NCBI RefSeq assembly: GCF_014201145.1 | Contig: NZ_JACHDP010000001.1 | Coordinates: 5,208,001-5,272,000, forward strand | Length of the DNA stretch: 64,000 bases | Direction of reading: 5' to 3' | Source: Micromonospora parathelypteridis | GTDB lineage: Bacteria > Actinomycetota > Actinomycetes > Mycobacteriales > Micromonosporaceae | Shown: positions 45,279 to 53,406 of the stretch, piece by piece | Layout of the letters: each line of letters starts with the position of its first letter | Numbering within the stretch: position 1 is the stretch's first letter | Notes under the pieces: model-generated | Told to the model about the DNA's origin: nothing | Seen by the model: the letters and a program-made list of their open reading frames with translations, nothing else | Databases searched by the model: none | Translations under genes and position numbers: made by a program

Positions 45279-45722
45279 ATGGGCACGACGGCGGCGCAGT
45301 ACCTGCAACAGTTGGACGCCGGCCGGCGACCCGATCTGCCGGAGACCACCGCCGGGACGCTACGACTGGACTTCCGCGGCGACGGCTGCACCGATCACTG
45401 GTACCTGACCATCGCCGACCAGCACGTCCAAGCCACCCGGAGCGCGGACGACGCCGACCTGGTGGTCCGCGCGGATCGGACGGTCTTCGACCGGATGGCC
45501 AGCGGCGAGTTGCACCTGGCTCAGGCTCTGTTGAGCAACGAACTGGCCGTACGCGGCGACCTGCGCCTACTGACGCTGCTGCGGCGGATCTTTCCCGGGC
45601 CGAGCGGTGCCCGGCACCCGCGCGAGCTGGGACGGGCGGCGTTGGCCGGTCGAGCCGGGTCAGCCGGTCGGGCCAGGTCGGCTGGTCGGGCCGGGTCGGC
45701 CGGTCGGGATGAGCGGCCATGA
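45279..45722 (+). CDS. SCP2 sterol-binding-like domain protein with repeated tail
   Basis: Protein of 147 residues. Residues 5-105 fit the SCP2 lipid-binding fold: TLRLDFRGDGCTDHWYLTIADQHVQATRSADDADLVVRADRTVFDRMASGELHLAQALLSNELAVRGDLRLL. The final 25 residues are a run of six-residue units (GRAGSA/GRARSA/GRAGSA) made by an 18-base repeat. GGGGAGG precedes the ATG. Its stop overlaps the start of the debranching-enzyme gene (ATGA). Such SCP2-debranching pairs are seen in other actinomycetes as far as I recall; their joint role is not known. Confidence 0.85.
   Translation: MGTTAAQYLQQLDAGRRPDLPETTAGTLRLDFRGDGCTDHWYLTIADQHVQATRSADDADLVVRADRTVFDRMASGELHLAQALLSNELAVRGDLRLLTLLRRIFPGPSGARHPRELGRAALAGRAGSAGRARSAGRAGSAGRDERP
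45645..45716 (+). repeat. 18-base tandem repeats at the end of the SCP2 gene
   Basis: Three full units (45645-45662, 45663-45680, 45681-45698) and a partial fourth of GCCGGTCGGGCCGGGTCG-like sequence, ending just before the ATGA overlap with the next gene. Confidence 0.8.
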
Positions 45723-47779
45723 GGCAGGAACTGGTGCACGTCATGGCCGGCAACGTGTTCGCCATCAGCGACGCCCAGGGTGACATCGAGCTGGATCCGC
45801 AGGCGCCGGTCGGTCTCTTCGCGTTCGACACCCGCTTTCTGTCCCACTGGGTACTCAGGATCGACGGCGAACGGATCAACGCGCTCTCCCGCGACGACAT
45901 GACCTACTTCGAAACCCGGTTCTTCCTGGTCCCGGGCGCGGCGAGCCACTACGTCGACGCCGATGTGTCGATCATCCGGCACCGCTCGGTCCATGACTGT
46001 TTCCACGAGAAGATCACCGTGCTCAACCACGCGTCGCAGGCCGCCGAGTTCACCGTACGGGTGGAGGTGGCGAGCGACTTCGCCGACATCGCCGAGGTCG
46101 GGCAGCTCAGAGAGCGAGACGTCCAGATCGCCGTCGACTCCGCGGGTCAACGCCTCCTGCTGAGCTACGAGCGGGAGCGGTTCGCGCGCGAGACCACGGT
46201 GCAGAGCACCGCTCCGGCCGAGGTGGACGAGGGCGGGATGACGTTCCGGATCCACATCGCCCCCGGAGGATCGTGGGTGACCGACCTGCACGTCTCCATG
46301 ACCATCCGGGGTGAGGAGGGCCGGGACCTGCGCGCCGGCCTGCAGTCGCACCAGCAGGCCGTCCGCGGGACCATGCGCGACGATCTCACGGACTGGCTGG
46401 ACCGGGCGCCGCAGCTGGTGGCCGAGCGGGAAGGGCTGGAGGAGACGTACCGGGGCAGCCTGGCCGACCTGGCGGCACTGCGGTACCAGCCGCTGGCGTA
46501 CAGCGAGCGGGTGCCGGTCGGTGGCCTGCCGTGGGCGATGGCGTTGTGCGGGCGGGACAGCATCATCACCTGCCTGCAGACGATGGCGTTCACCCCCGAG
46601 TTGGCCCCCGCGACGCTGCGGACGCTGGCGCTGTTGCAGGGCGGTCAGCTCGACGATGAGCACGACGAGGAACCGGGCAAGATCCTGGCCCAACTCCGCT
46701 ACGGCGAGTCGGCCGCGTTCGGCGACCGGCCGACCGCGCTGTACTACGGCGCGGCCGACACCACCCCCCTCTTCGTCGTCCTGCTCGACGAGTACGAGCG
46801 CTGGTCCGGTGACGCCGATCTGGTGCGCGAGCTGCGCCACCCGGCTCGGATGGCCCTGGACTGGATCGACGAGTACGGCGACCTGACCGGTGACGGCTAC
46901 GTGCGCTACCAACGCCGCAACGAGCGCGACGGCGCGATCAACCAGTGCTGGAAGGACTCCACCGACGCGATCGTCGACGCACACGGCCGGCAGCCCGCCT
47001 TTCCCCGCGCCACCTGCGAGGTGCAGGGCTACGCGTACGACGCGAAACGGCGTGGCGCTCGGCTGGCCCGGGAGTTCTGGGGCGACCCCGCGTACGCCGA
47101 CCGGTTGGAGCGGGAAGCGGCAGCGCTCAAGGAACGCTTCAACCGGGACTTCTGGCTGCCTCGGCAGGAGTACTACGCGCTGGCGCTCGATCCGTACGGC
47201 GAGCCGGTCGACTCGCTGTCCTCCAACATCGGGCATCTGCTGTGGAGCGGGATCGTCGCGGACGACCGGGCGGAAGCGGTCGCCGAGCACCTGGTCGGGC
47301 CGCGGCTGTTCAGTGGCTGGGGGGTGCGTACCTTCGCCACCGGACAGCGCGCGTACAACCCGGTCGGCGCCCATCTGGGCGGGGTGTGGCCGTCGGACAA
47401 CGCTCTGATCGCCGCCGGGCTGCGCCACTACCGTTTCGACGTGCAGGCGGCACGGATCGCGGCCGGCATCTTCGACCTGGCGCAGACGCTTCGTGGGGCG
47501 GTGCCGGAGGTGATTGCCGGCTACGACCGCAGCGTGACGAAGTATCCCGTCCAGCTGCCGTCGGCGGGTCGCCCTCAGTCGTGGTCGTCGGGGGCGCTGC
47601 TGATGCTGCTGGGCACCTCGCTGGGGCTGCGGCCCACCGGCGACGACCTGTTGGTGAACCCGGCCGTGCCCGGGGGCTTCGGCCGGCTGGAGCTGCTGGA
47701 CATCCCTGGCCGCTGGGGCCACTCCGACGCCTACGCGAGAGACCGAACCGCCAGTCCCCACCGCTCCAGAACCACCTGA
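45719..47779 (+). CDS. Amylo-alpha-1,6-glucosidase / glycogen debranching-like enzyme
   Basis: Cytoplasmic enzyme of 686 residues. The N-terminal domain (VMAGNVFAISDAQGDIELDPQAPVGLFAFDTRFLS) is the GDE_N_bis region; the C-terminal (alpha/alpha)6 barrel has VGGLPWAMALCGRDSIITCLQTM, NQCWKDSTDAIVD, CEVQGYAYDA and GWGVRTFATGQRAYNPVGAHLGGVWPSDNALIAAGL, typical of GH15/GH63-like debranching enzymes. It is coupled to the SCP2 gene by ATGA. It likely removes glucose from branched alpha-glucans or related glucosides. The cytosolic location is inferred because no signal peptide is visible. Confidence 0.88.
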   Translation: MRQELVHVMAGNVFAISDAQGDIELDPQAPVGLFAFDTRFLSHWVLRIDGERINALSRDDMTYFETRFFLVPGAASHYVDADVSIIRHRSVHDCFHEKITVLNHASQAAEFTVRVEVASDFADIAEVGQLRERDVQIAVDSAGQRLLLSYERERFARETTVQSTAPAEVDEGGMTFRIHIAPGGSWVTDLHVSMTIRGEEGRDLRAGLQSHQQAVRGTMRDDLTDWLDRAPQLVAEREGLEETYRGSLADLAALRYQPLAYSERVPVGGLPWAMALCGRDSIITCLQTMAFTPELAPATLRTLALLQGGQLDDEHDEEPGKILAQLRYGESAAFGDRPTALYYGAADTTPLFVVLLDEYERWSGDADLVRELRHPARMALDWIDEYGDLTGDGYVRYQRRNERDGAINQCWKDSTDAIVDAHGRQPAFPRATCEVQGYAYDAKRRGARLAREFWGDPAYADRLEREAAALKERFNRDFWLPRQEYYALALDPYGEPVDSLSSNIGHLLWSGIVADDRAEAVAEHLVGPRLFSGWGVRTFATGQRAYNPVGAHLGGVWPSDNALIAAGLRHYRFDVQAARIAAGIFDLAQTLRGAVPEVIAGYDRSVTKYPVQLPSAGRPQSWSSGALLMLLGTSLGLRPTGDDLLVNPAVPGGFGRLELLDIPGRWGHSDAYARDRTASPHRSRTT

Positions 47780-47794
47780 GCGCCCCGGCCGAAC

Positions 47795-48298
47795 TCAGCC
47801 CATGGTCTTCGCGCCGTCGATCGACTCCCGCAGGATGTCGGCGTGCCCGGCGTGCTGGGACGTCTCGGCGATCAGGTGCAGCAGCACCCGGCGCACCGTC
47901 CAACTGGCACCCGGCTCGAACCAGGGCGCCTGCGGCAGCGGGTGCGCCGCGTTCAGGTCGAGAGTGGCAATCAGCTTGTCCGTCTGCTCGGCCACCTCGT
48001 GGAACCGCTCGACCAGACCGCTGAGGGTCTCACCCGGCGCCACCCGGAACTGACCGACCCAGTCGAGTGGCTCGCGCTCCATCGCCTCGGCGCCGCCCTG
48101 GGCGAAGAGCATCCAGCGGTACTCGGTGCCGGCCACGTGCTTGATGAGACCACCGAGGCAGAGCTCGCTGACGGTGGTGCAGGTGGCCGCCTGCTCGTCG
48201 GTGAGACCGTCCACGGTCTGCAGGAGGAAACCCCGGTGCCGGCGGAGCGTCTGCAGCAGGTCAGCCCGCTCCCCGGTGAGCTGCTCAGTGCTGGGCAT
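47795..48298 (-). CDS. DinB family protein (DUF664)
   Basis: Four-helix-bundle protein of 167 residues, second DinB-like gene in the window. Family features: LLQTLRRHRGFLLQTVDGLTDEQA, LGGLIKHVAGTEYRWM with a metal-site His, and TVRRVLLHLIAETSQHAGHADILRESIDG with His residues near the end. The ATG at 48298 follows GAAGGG. Convergent with the debranching-enzyme gene. Function probably thiol- or metal-dependent, unproven. Confidence 0.87.
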   Translation of the reverse strand: MPSTEQLTGERADLLQTLRRHRGFLLQTVDGLTDEQAATCTTVSELCLGGLIKHVAGTEYRWMLFAQGGAEAMEREPLDWVGQFRVAPGETLSGLVERFHEVAEQTDKLIATLDLNAAHPLPQAPWFEPGASWTVRRVLLHLIAETSQHAGHADILRESIDGAKTMG

Positions 48299-48447
48299 GG
48301 TGCCACCCTTCTCGTTGTCGGCTGAACCCTCGATGTCCAGCTGTCGCCACCGTAGGACGAGGTACCGACACTTCTGGGGCGCGACACGAGGGCGGCGTGA
48401 CACCCCAGCGGTTGCCGATCCACGCTCGTAGCGGTCCACTGGATGGC

Positions 48448-49365
48448 ATGGGTGTGATCAAGGTGGGCACGTCGTCCTGGGCGGACCAGTCGCTGCTGCG
48501 CTCCGGGTGGTACCCGCGCTCGGCCAACACGCCGGCCCGGCGGCTGGGTTTCTACGCCTGCCGGTTCCCACTGGTCGAGGTGGACACGTCCTACTACGCG
48601 ATCCCCGTTGCGGAGACCACGCAGGGCTGGGTCGACGCCACACCGGACGACTTCACCTTCGACGTCAAGGCGTTCAGTCTCTTCACCGGCCATCCGACGC
48701 CGGTCGCCGCGCTACCCCGGGACCTGCGCCCGGCCGGCGGCCCGAGCCGGATCCGCCGCCGTGACCTGCCCGAGCGGGCGTACGACGAACTGTGGGCCCG
48801 GTTCCGCGCGGCCCTCGACCCGATCGCGGCGGCCGGCAAGCTGGGTGCGGTGCTGCTGCAGTTCCCACCGTGGCTGGTACGCGGCGCGGCCGCCGAACGC
48901 CGGATCATCGAACTGGCACAGCGTTGCCGGCCGTGGCGGGTCGGCGTGGAGCTGCGGCACGGCTCGTGGTTCGACGGCCCGGCCGCGACGGACACTCTGG
49001 ACCTGCTGCGCGCGCACGACCTGTCCCTGGTCTGCGTCGACATGCCTCAGGGACACCCGTCGTCGGTGCCACCGATCCTGACCATGACGGCGGAGCCGGC
49101 GGTCGTCCGGTTCCACGGCCACAGCGACGCCTGGAGCGACGGCGACAAGCAGGAGAAGTTCCGGTACGCGTACGCCGATGACGAGCTTCGGCACTGGGCC
49201 GGCCTGCTGGCCGAGCTCGCCGGTCCCTCCGACGACCTGCACGTGCTGTTCAACAACTGCTGTGCCGGTCAGGCCCAACGCGACGCGACACGTCTGGCGC
49301 AACTGCTCACCGAGACGATGATCGCTGATCGGGCTGTTCCGGCCCAGGCCACACCGACCGGCTGA
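48448..49365 (+). CDS. DUF72 family TIM-barrel protein
   Basis: Soluble protein of 305 residues of the DUF72 (YecE-like) family: IKVGTSSWADQSLLRSGWYPR at the start, FPLVEVDTSYYAIPV, FTFDVKAFSLFTGHPTP, then LLQFPPWL, GVELRHGSWF and the late DLHVLFNNCCAGQAQRDATRL. A TIM barrel is expected; no reaction has been shown for the family. The start ATG is preceded by a poor ribosome binding site. Its stop codon is copied in an 18-base tandem duplication. Confidence 0.88.
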   Translation: MGVIKVGTSSWADQSLLRSGWYPRSANTPARRLGFYACRFPLVEVDTSYYAIPVAETTQGWVDATPDDFTFDVKAFSLFTGHPTPVAALPRDLRPAGGPSRIRRRDLPERAYDELWARFRAALDPIAAAGKLGAVLLQFPPWLVRGAAAERRIIELAQRCRPWRVGVELRHGSWFDGPAATDTLDLLRAHDLSLVCVDMPQGHPSSVPPILTMTAEPAVVRFHGHSDAWSDGDKQEKFRYAYADDELRHWAGLLAELAGPSDDLHVLFNNCCAGQAQRDATRLAQLLTETMIADRAVPAQATPTG

Positions 49366-49386
49366 CGGACACCGACCGGCTGACGG
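49351..49386 (+). repeat. Perfect 18-base tandem duplication spanning a stop codon
   Basis: ACACCGACCGGCTGACGG occurs twice in a row (49351-49368, 49369-49386). The first copy holds the last codons and TGA of the DUF72 gene. Confidence 0.9.
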
Positions 49387-49435
49387 TCGCGCCCGCGCGG
49401 TGCCCACGGTCCGGGCACGGCGACCGGGGGTGGTG

Positions 49436-49807
49436 TCAGGAGCGTCGGCCCCGACTACGCAGGGCGTCCTGTGTCGAATCGCCGATGTCCGCGTCGTCCG
49501 GGAAGGTCCGGCCGCTGGGCGCCGGATCCGGTGGGGCGCCCGGTCCGGCCATCGTCGTACGGGTCGGCTCCACCGAGCCGAAGCCATGCCGTCCCGCCGG
49601 GTCGGACGGGCCGGTCGGCTTGCCCGCCCGCCGCTCCCCGCGGCGTCCCTCGGGTACCGCGGTCTGCTCGCTGCCCTCGTCCATCGGCGAGTCCTCGTCG
49701 GTCCCCCAGGGCGCGTCGGCGTCGAAGCCGTCGCCGGTGCCCCACGGTTTGACCGCTTCCGGCTCCAGCCGGTCGTTGTCCCCGCCGCGTCCCTTGTGTG
49801 CCGTCAT
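49436..49807 (-). CDS. Small hydrophilic hypothetical protein
   Basis: A 123-residue protein with no hydrophobic segment, rich in Gly, Asp, Pro and Arg (MTAHKGRGGDNDRLEPEAVKPWGTGDGFDADAPWGTDEDSP), probably disordered. The motif PWGT occurs twice, 14 residues apart. GGGGTGG lies before the ATG. The 170 bases to the next gene (49808-49978) contain no recognised element. It may be a real lineage-specific gene; no family known. Confidence 0.55.
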   Translation of the reverse strand: MTAHKGRGGDNDRLEPEAVKPWGTGDGFDADAPWGTDEDSPMDEGSEQTAVPEGRRGERRAGKPTGPSDPAGRHGFGSVEPTRTTMAGPGAPPDPAPSGRTFPDDADIGDSTQDALRSRGRRS

Positions 49808-49978
49808 GGCCACCCCGCTCGTCGGTCCGCCGCTACCGGCGGACGTTGTGCCGTCCTCGGGCCGTTCCTGCCCGCCCGGGTGTCGCCGCACGACGTGCGT
49901 CGTCAGTCCGGTGAGCGCGCAGGGCCGGCCAGCGCCCCGCCGTCGAGGTGGCGGCGGGACGCCGGCCGGCCCGACGCC

Positions 49979-50608
49979 TCAGCGCCCGGCCATCGCCATC
50001 GGCCGCTTGCCATTGCTCATTCCGGCCATCTTGATCACGCTCTTCGAGGCGCCCTTCATCCCGCCGCCTCGGCCGAGAATGCCCTTGAACACCTGGCCGG
50101 GCTTCTGCTGCTCACCCATGTACGCGGTGACCACGACCAGGGTCCCGGTCAGCGCCGGGATGGCCCACTGGAGCAGCTTCATCTGCCGCTGCGAGGAGGC
50201 CACGCTGGCCGGGGTCTGGTGGTTCGGCTCGGTGGTACCGCTGACCGGTGAGGCACCAGCCTTCTCCAGGCGCATGCCGATCAACCGGCTGTAGCCGGTC
50301 ACGGCGAGCGCACCGATCGTCAACGCCGTCTTGATGGCGCTGGTACGGCCCACCCCGGACTGAGCCGCCACACGTGGACTCTCCGTCACCAGTTCGCCGA
50401 CCGCCCCGGCCAGGTGCGCGCCGATGGCGGCGGCGTTGACCGGGGTCCACCTGGACCACCCGGCCGACGCGACCGAGAGCCGCTGGGTCGAATCGCTGAT
50501 TTTCCCCGCCGCGCCGTTGACGCCGAAGGCACCCATGAGGGAGCCGCCGAACCAGGCCGCGAGGCCCAGATCGTGCATCGAGCGCAGTGCGGTATGCCGT
50601 TCGGACAT
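49979..50608 (-). CDS. Hypothetical membrane protein
   Basis: A 209-residue protein with likely helices at about 13-33 (LGLAAWFGGSLMGAFGV), 57-70, 90-110 (AIKTALTIGALAVTGYSRL) and 145-165 (LLQWAIPALTGTLVVVTAYMG), and a basic Gly/Met-rich tail. GGAAGGGG precedes the ATG. Similar uncharacterised membrane proteins are common in actinomycetes. Divergent from the 56-residue protein gene. Confidence 0.7.
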   Translation of the reverse strand: MSERHTALRSMHDLGLAAWFGGSLMGAFGVNGAAGKISDSTQRLSVASAGWSRWTPVNAAAIGAHLAGAVGELVTESPRVAAQSGVGRTSAIKTALTIGALAVTGYSRLIGMRLEKAGASPVSGTTEPNHQTPASVASSQRQMKLLQWAIPALTGTLVVVTAYMGEQQKPGQVFKGILGRGGGMKGASKSVIKMAGMSNGKRPMAMAGR

Positions 50609-50804
50609 GTGATCCCCTTCCGCCGTGTTGGGCGCTGCGGCTTACCCGCCGCCCGGGCGGCTAACCCCGTCGCCCACCAGGTGATCCGCCCCGCATCGGC
50701 ACGAGAGGGACATCCGGTTCTCGCGGTGCCGCGGCACCGCCGGCAGGAGTCGTCCGCGCGGTGGCGGGTAGATCCCGAGCGACGCTGACGGAGAGGGGAA
50801 CGGA

Positions 50805-50975
50805 ATGTCGCAGCCGGACGAAAGTCGGGAGAAGACCCCCAAGACCGACGCGGTGCTCATGCACCCGGACAACGACCCACACAAGAACACCGCGGAGGTC
50901 GCGCCGCGCAAGGATCACGCGGAGATCCAGGTGGAGCGCGACGGCGAGCTGGTGCCGCTGGACCAGGACGAGTGA
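50805..50975 (+). CDS. Small hydrophilic hypothetical protein (56 aa)
   Basis: Short frame encoding MSQPDESREKTPKTDAVLMH... and ending LVPLDQDE, highly charged with no hydrophobic core. GAGAGGGG precedes the ATG. Codon third positions are G/C-rich as in its neighbours, which supports a true gene. It resembles the 52-residue acidic protein at 19483 in size and in opening MSQ-PDE but not clearly in sequence. Function unknown. Confidence 0.65.
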   Translation: MSQPDESREKTPKTDAVLMHPDNDPHKNTAEVAPRKDHAEIQVERDGELVPLDQDE

Positions 50976-50998
50976 GTCAGCCGGACCGTCACATGCCG

Positions 50999-51064
50999 GC
51001 CGGCCGGTGGGGCTCAGCGGCCCCGGCCGGTACGGCTCAGCGGCCCGGCCCGTAGGGCTCAGCG
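50999..51064. repeat. Triple tandem repeat containing three copies of a stop-codon region
   Basis: Units at 50999-51019, 51020-51042 and 51043-51064 (21-23 bases), each ending GGCTCAGCG on the plus strand. On the minus strand each unit begins CGCTGAGCC, and the first unit read contains the TGA of the alpha/beta hydrolase gene at 51059-51061. Confidence 0.8.
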
Positions 51065-51922
51065 GGGCGGCAGGTCGTCGGCGAAACGGGCGATCCGCCG
51101 CGCCAGCGGGGTGCTCGCGCGGACCCACGTGAAGTGGTCCAGCGCGGCACCGGCCTGCGCCACTGTGTAGCGCTCCCGGGTGAGCGGGGCGGAGGTGAGC
51201 TTCGCGCAGAGGGCGTCCATCGTCTCGTGCGGGGTGTACTGGTCATCGTCCACACTGATCGCCAGCGCCGGTGTCCGCACCGCGCGTACCGCCGCCTCGG
51301 TGTCCGTACCGTTGAGGCGGGGGAAGCGGCCGGTTCGCGCGGTGTACGCCCAGTCGCGGATCACGCCGCGTGCCTGCCGGCCGCCGAAGCCCCAGCCCGG
51401 CCAGACCCCGAGCAGCGCCGCGGTGGCGGCGATCCCCTGGGTGTACGGCAGCACGCTGAGGCCGCGGAGGCCGGGGTAGCTTCGCCAGTAGGGGATGCCG
51501 ACCGCGATCAGCGCCAGCCCGTCCACCTCGTCGCCGCCGTGCAGGGCGAGGTGCAGCAGCGCGGCCTGGCCGCCGAGCGAGTGCCCGACCAGCAGTCGCT
51601 TCCGCCCGTCCAGTCGGGATTTGAGCGCGGCCAGGACGGCTCCGACGTCGTCGGCCAACTCGGTGTAGCCGTAGCGGTCCGCCCGGCTCGGTGTCGGCGT
51701 GCTCGCCCCGTTGCCGCGCAGGTCGGCTACGGCCACGGCCAGCCCGGCGGCGCGTAGCGCGGCGGCGAAGGGGCGGTAGTAGCGGGCCCGCACACCCATC
51801 GCGGGCCAGATCACGACCATGGGCGCGCCCGTCGTCCCGGCCGGCTCCGGATAGACCTGCACCCCCAGCCGACCGCCGTCGACGTCGACGAACTCCTGGA
51901 CGTACTCGGGATCCCCGTTCAC
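51059..51922 (-). CDS. Alpha/beta hydrolase
   Basis: Soluble hydrolase of 287 residues. The nucleophile elbow is LLVGHSLGGQAAL with Ser115; the acid is probably Asp in ISVDDDQYTP and the base His in ALDHFTWVRAS. The oxyanion strand reads MVVIWPAMGVRARYYRPFA, that is, Pro-Ala in place of the usual His-Gly, as in a lysophospholipase/YheT-like subgroup. Leaderless GTG start with TAGGCT upstream. Substrate not inferable. Confidence 0.87.
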   Translation of the reverse strand: MNGDPEYVQEFVDVDGGRLGVQVYPEPAGTTGAPMVVIWPAMGVRARYYRPFAAALRAAGLAVAVADLRGNGASTPTPSRADRYGYTELADDVGAVLAALKSRLDGRKRLLVGHSLGGQAALLHLALHGGDEVDGLALIAVGIPYWRSYPGLRGLSVLPYTQGIAATAALLGVWPGWGFGGRQARGVIRDWAYTARTGRFPRLNGTDTEAAVRAVRTPALAISVDDDQYTPHETMDALCAKLTSAPLTRERYTVAQAGAALDHFTWVRASTPLARRIARFADDLPPR

Positions 51923-51928
51923 CGGCCC

Positions 51929-51934
51929 AGCCTA
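51929..51934 (-). promoter_or_regulatory. Putative -10 box of a leaderless gene
   Basis: TAGGCT on the minus strand, six bases before the GTG at 51922. Confidence 0.5.
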
Positions 51935-51978
51935 GGGCCCGGACATTACCGTCGGGTAGCCGCGGCCGGTCGGACGCG

Positions 51979-52010
51979 ACGGAGGCCCCGCCGGTTGGCG
52001 GGGCCTCCGT
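51979..52010 (-). terminator. Strong hairpin terminator
   Basis: Perfect 14-base-pair stem with a four-base loop (GGTT) just after the stop codon of the secreted SGNH lipase gene, which is read on the minus strand. Confidence 0.8.
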
Positions 52011-52022
52011 GTGGTGACGCGG

Positions 52023-53279
52023 TCAGGAGACGGAGATCGTCCCGTTGCCGGCGCGGACGCAGGCCACCGCGCGAGCGGCGGTGACGGCGGCGCCGGCGAG
52101 GCACTGGCCGAGCACCTGGTGCCCGGTGGCGTTCGGGTGCCACGACTCCTGGCAGGTCTGGAAGTAGCTGACGCAGGTGTTGGCGATCCGCTGGATGGCG
52201 ATCTTGTCCTTGCCGGCGAGGCTCGTGACGAAGGTGCCGGTCGCGCCGTCCTGGAGCCGGATCGGCGTGGCCAGCGCGCCCGTCGGGCTGCTCGTCTGCT
52301 CGCAGAGCCGAGCGCCGTTGAAGGCCTGCTGCACGTTCAGGTACACCAGATCGTCGGCCGGGAACTCGGCGGCCAAAGTGTCCCGGGTGGACCTCACGAT
52401 GGTGCCCAGACCCTGCGAGAAGCGGTGCCCGGGCGCCAGGCTGGCCCGGTGGATCGGGCAACCGGCCGCGTACCGCTCGGCGCCCAGGTCACGGAACTTG
52501 TCCCGGGTGTCGTCGCGGCTGTCCTCCTCGTGGAACTGCTGGTTCAGGTCCAGCGGCAGCGGGTTCGTGTAGTCCTGGAACACCACGCGGTGCTGTCCGT
52601 CCGCGTCCACCTGGTCGAGGGTGGTCAGCACCTGGCGTACGGCGGCGGTGGTCTCCGCGGTCGCGGCGCTGAGCTGTGCGGCGGTGGCCAGGTCGGCGTC
52701 GGTGCACGGCTTCTGCTCGACCGGGCCGTTCAGGTACGCCCAGAACTCCCACCAGCCGGTCCAGGCGTCGGCGATGAACCGGTTGGCGCACTTCTCCGCG
52801 ACGCTGCCGAAGGTGAACGAGCTGTTGTTGGAGCCCAGACCGATCAGCACCAGGTCGATGTCCTGGGTCTGCGCGACGGCGCGGAGCTGGTCCAGCTGCG
52901 CGGCCACGGTGCGGCCGTTGGTACGCGCCTGCGAGGCGGTGGCGATGTCGTGTGGCTGGCCGCCGGAGCAGGCCAGGTTGAACCGGTTCTGGATGCCCGG
53001 CAGGTTGGCCTGGTTGAGCGAGGCGTTCGCCGACCGGTGGCAGAAGAACGCGTTGTTGTTCGGCGCGGTCCAGCCGGGGAAGCCCTGGGTGACTCCGTTG
53101 ACGTCGACCACCGGGGTGTACGCCCCGGCGCCCTCGCCACTGATGAAGCTGTCCCCGAGTGCCACCGCGGCGGTGGGTAGCGCGGCGGACGCGGGTGCGG
53201 GCAGCGCGACGGCGGTCGTCAGCGCGGCCATGGCGATCGTTAGTCCCGCGGCGAGCGCGGTACGCCGGAACCTGGGCAT
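52023..53279 (-). CDS. Secreted SGNH hydrolase / lipase-like protein
   Basis: Exported enzyme of 418 residues. Signal peptide about 1-33 (cleavage after ASA). Block I is VALGDSFISGEGAG with the nucleophile Ser; block III GLGSNNSSFTFG; block V SWHPNATGH with the catalytic His. Several cysteines (FFCHRS, NLACSGG, CANRF, KPCTD, CLAG, VACV) would form disulfides, as in Streptomyces secreted GDSL lipases. ATG 53279 is chosen because GGGAG precedes it; an ATG four codons earlier is possible. Followed by a strong terminator. Confidence 0.9.
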   Translation of the reverse strand: MPRFRRTALAAGLTIAMAALTTAVALPAPASAALPTAAVALGDSFISGEGAGAYTPVVDVNGVTQGFPGWTAPNNNAFFCHRSANASLNQANLPGIQNRFNLACSGGQPHDIATASQARTNGRTVAAQLDQLRAVAQTQDIDLVLIGLGSNNSSFTFGSVAEKCANRFIADAWTGWWEFWAYLNGPVEQKPCTDADLATAAQLSAATAETTAAVRQVLTTLDQVDADGQHRVVFQDYTNPLPLDLNQQFHEEDSRDDTRDKFRDLGAERYAAGCPIHRASLAPGHRFSQGLGTIVRSTRDTLAAEFPADDLVYLNVQQAFNGARLCEQTSSPTGALATPIRLQDGATGTFVTSLAGKDKIAIQRIANTCVSYFQTCQESWHPNATGHQVLGQCLAGAAVTAARAVACVRAGNGTISVS

Positions 53280-53387
53280 GGGGGCTCCCATCCATCGAAA
53301 GATGAAAGATTCTCTGAGAGCGCGATCAGATCACCCCTGTGCGACGGGCGTCAATGGCCCGTAACAGATTCGTTCGATGAAAGACAT

Positions 53388-53403
53388 GCACGCGTCGGCG
53401 TGC
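53388..53403 (-). terminator. Small hairpin after the membrane protein gene
   Basis: Stem GCACGC/GCGTGC with loop GTCG, immediately after the stop codon of the gene at 53407-54117. Short for a terminator, so only a candidate. Confidence 0.35.
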
Positions 53404-53406
53404 GGT

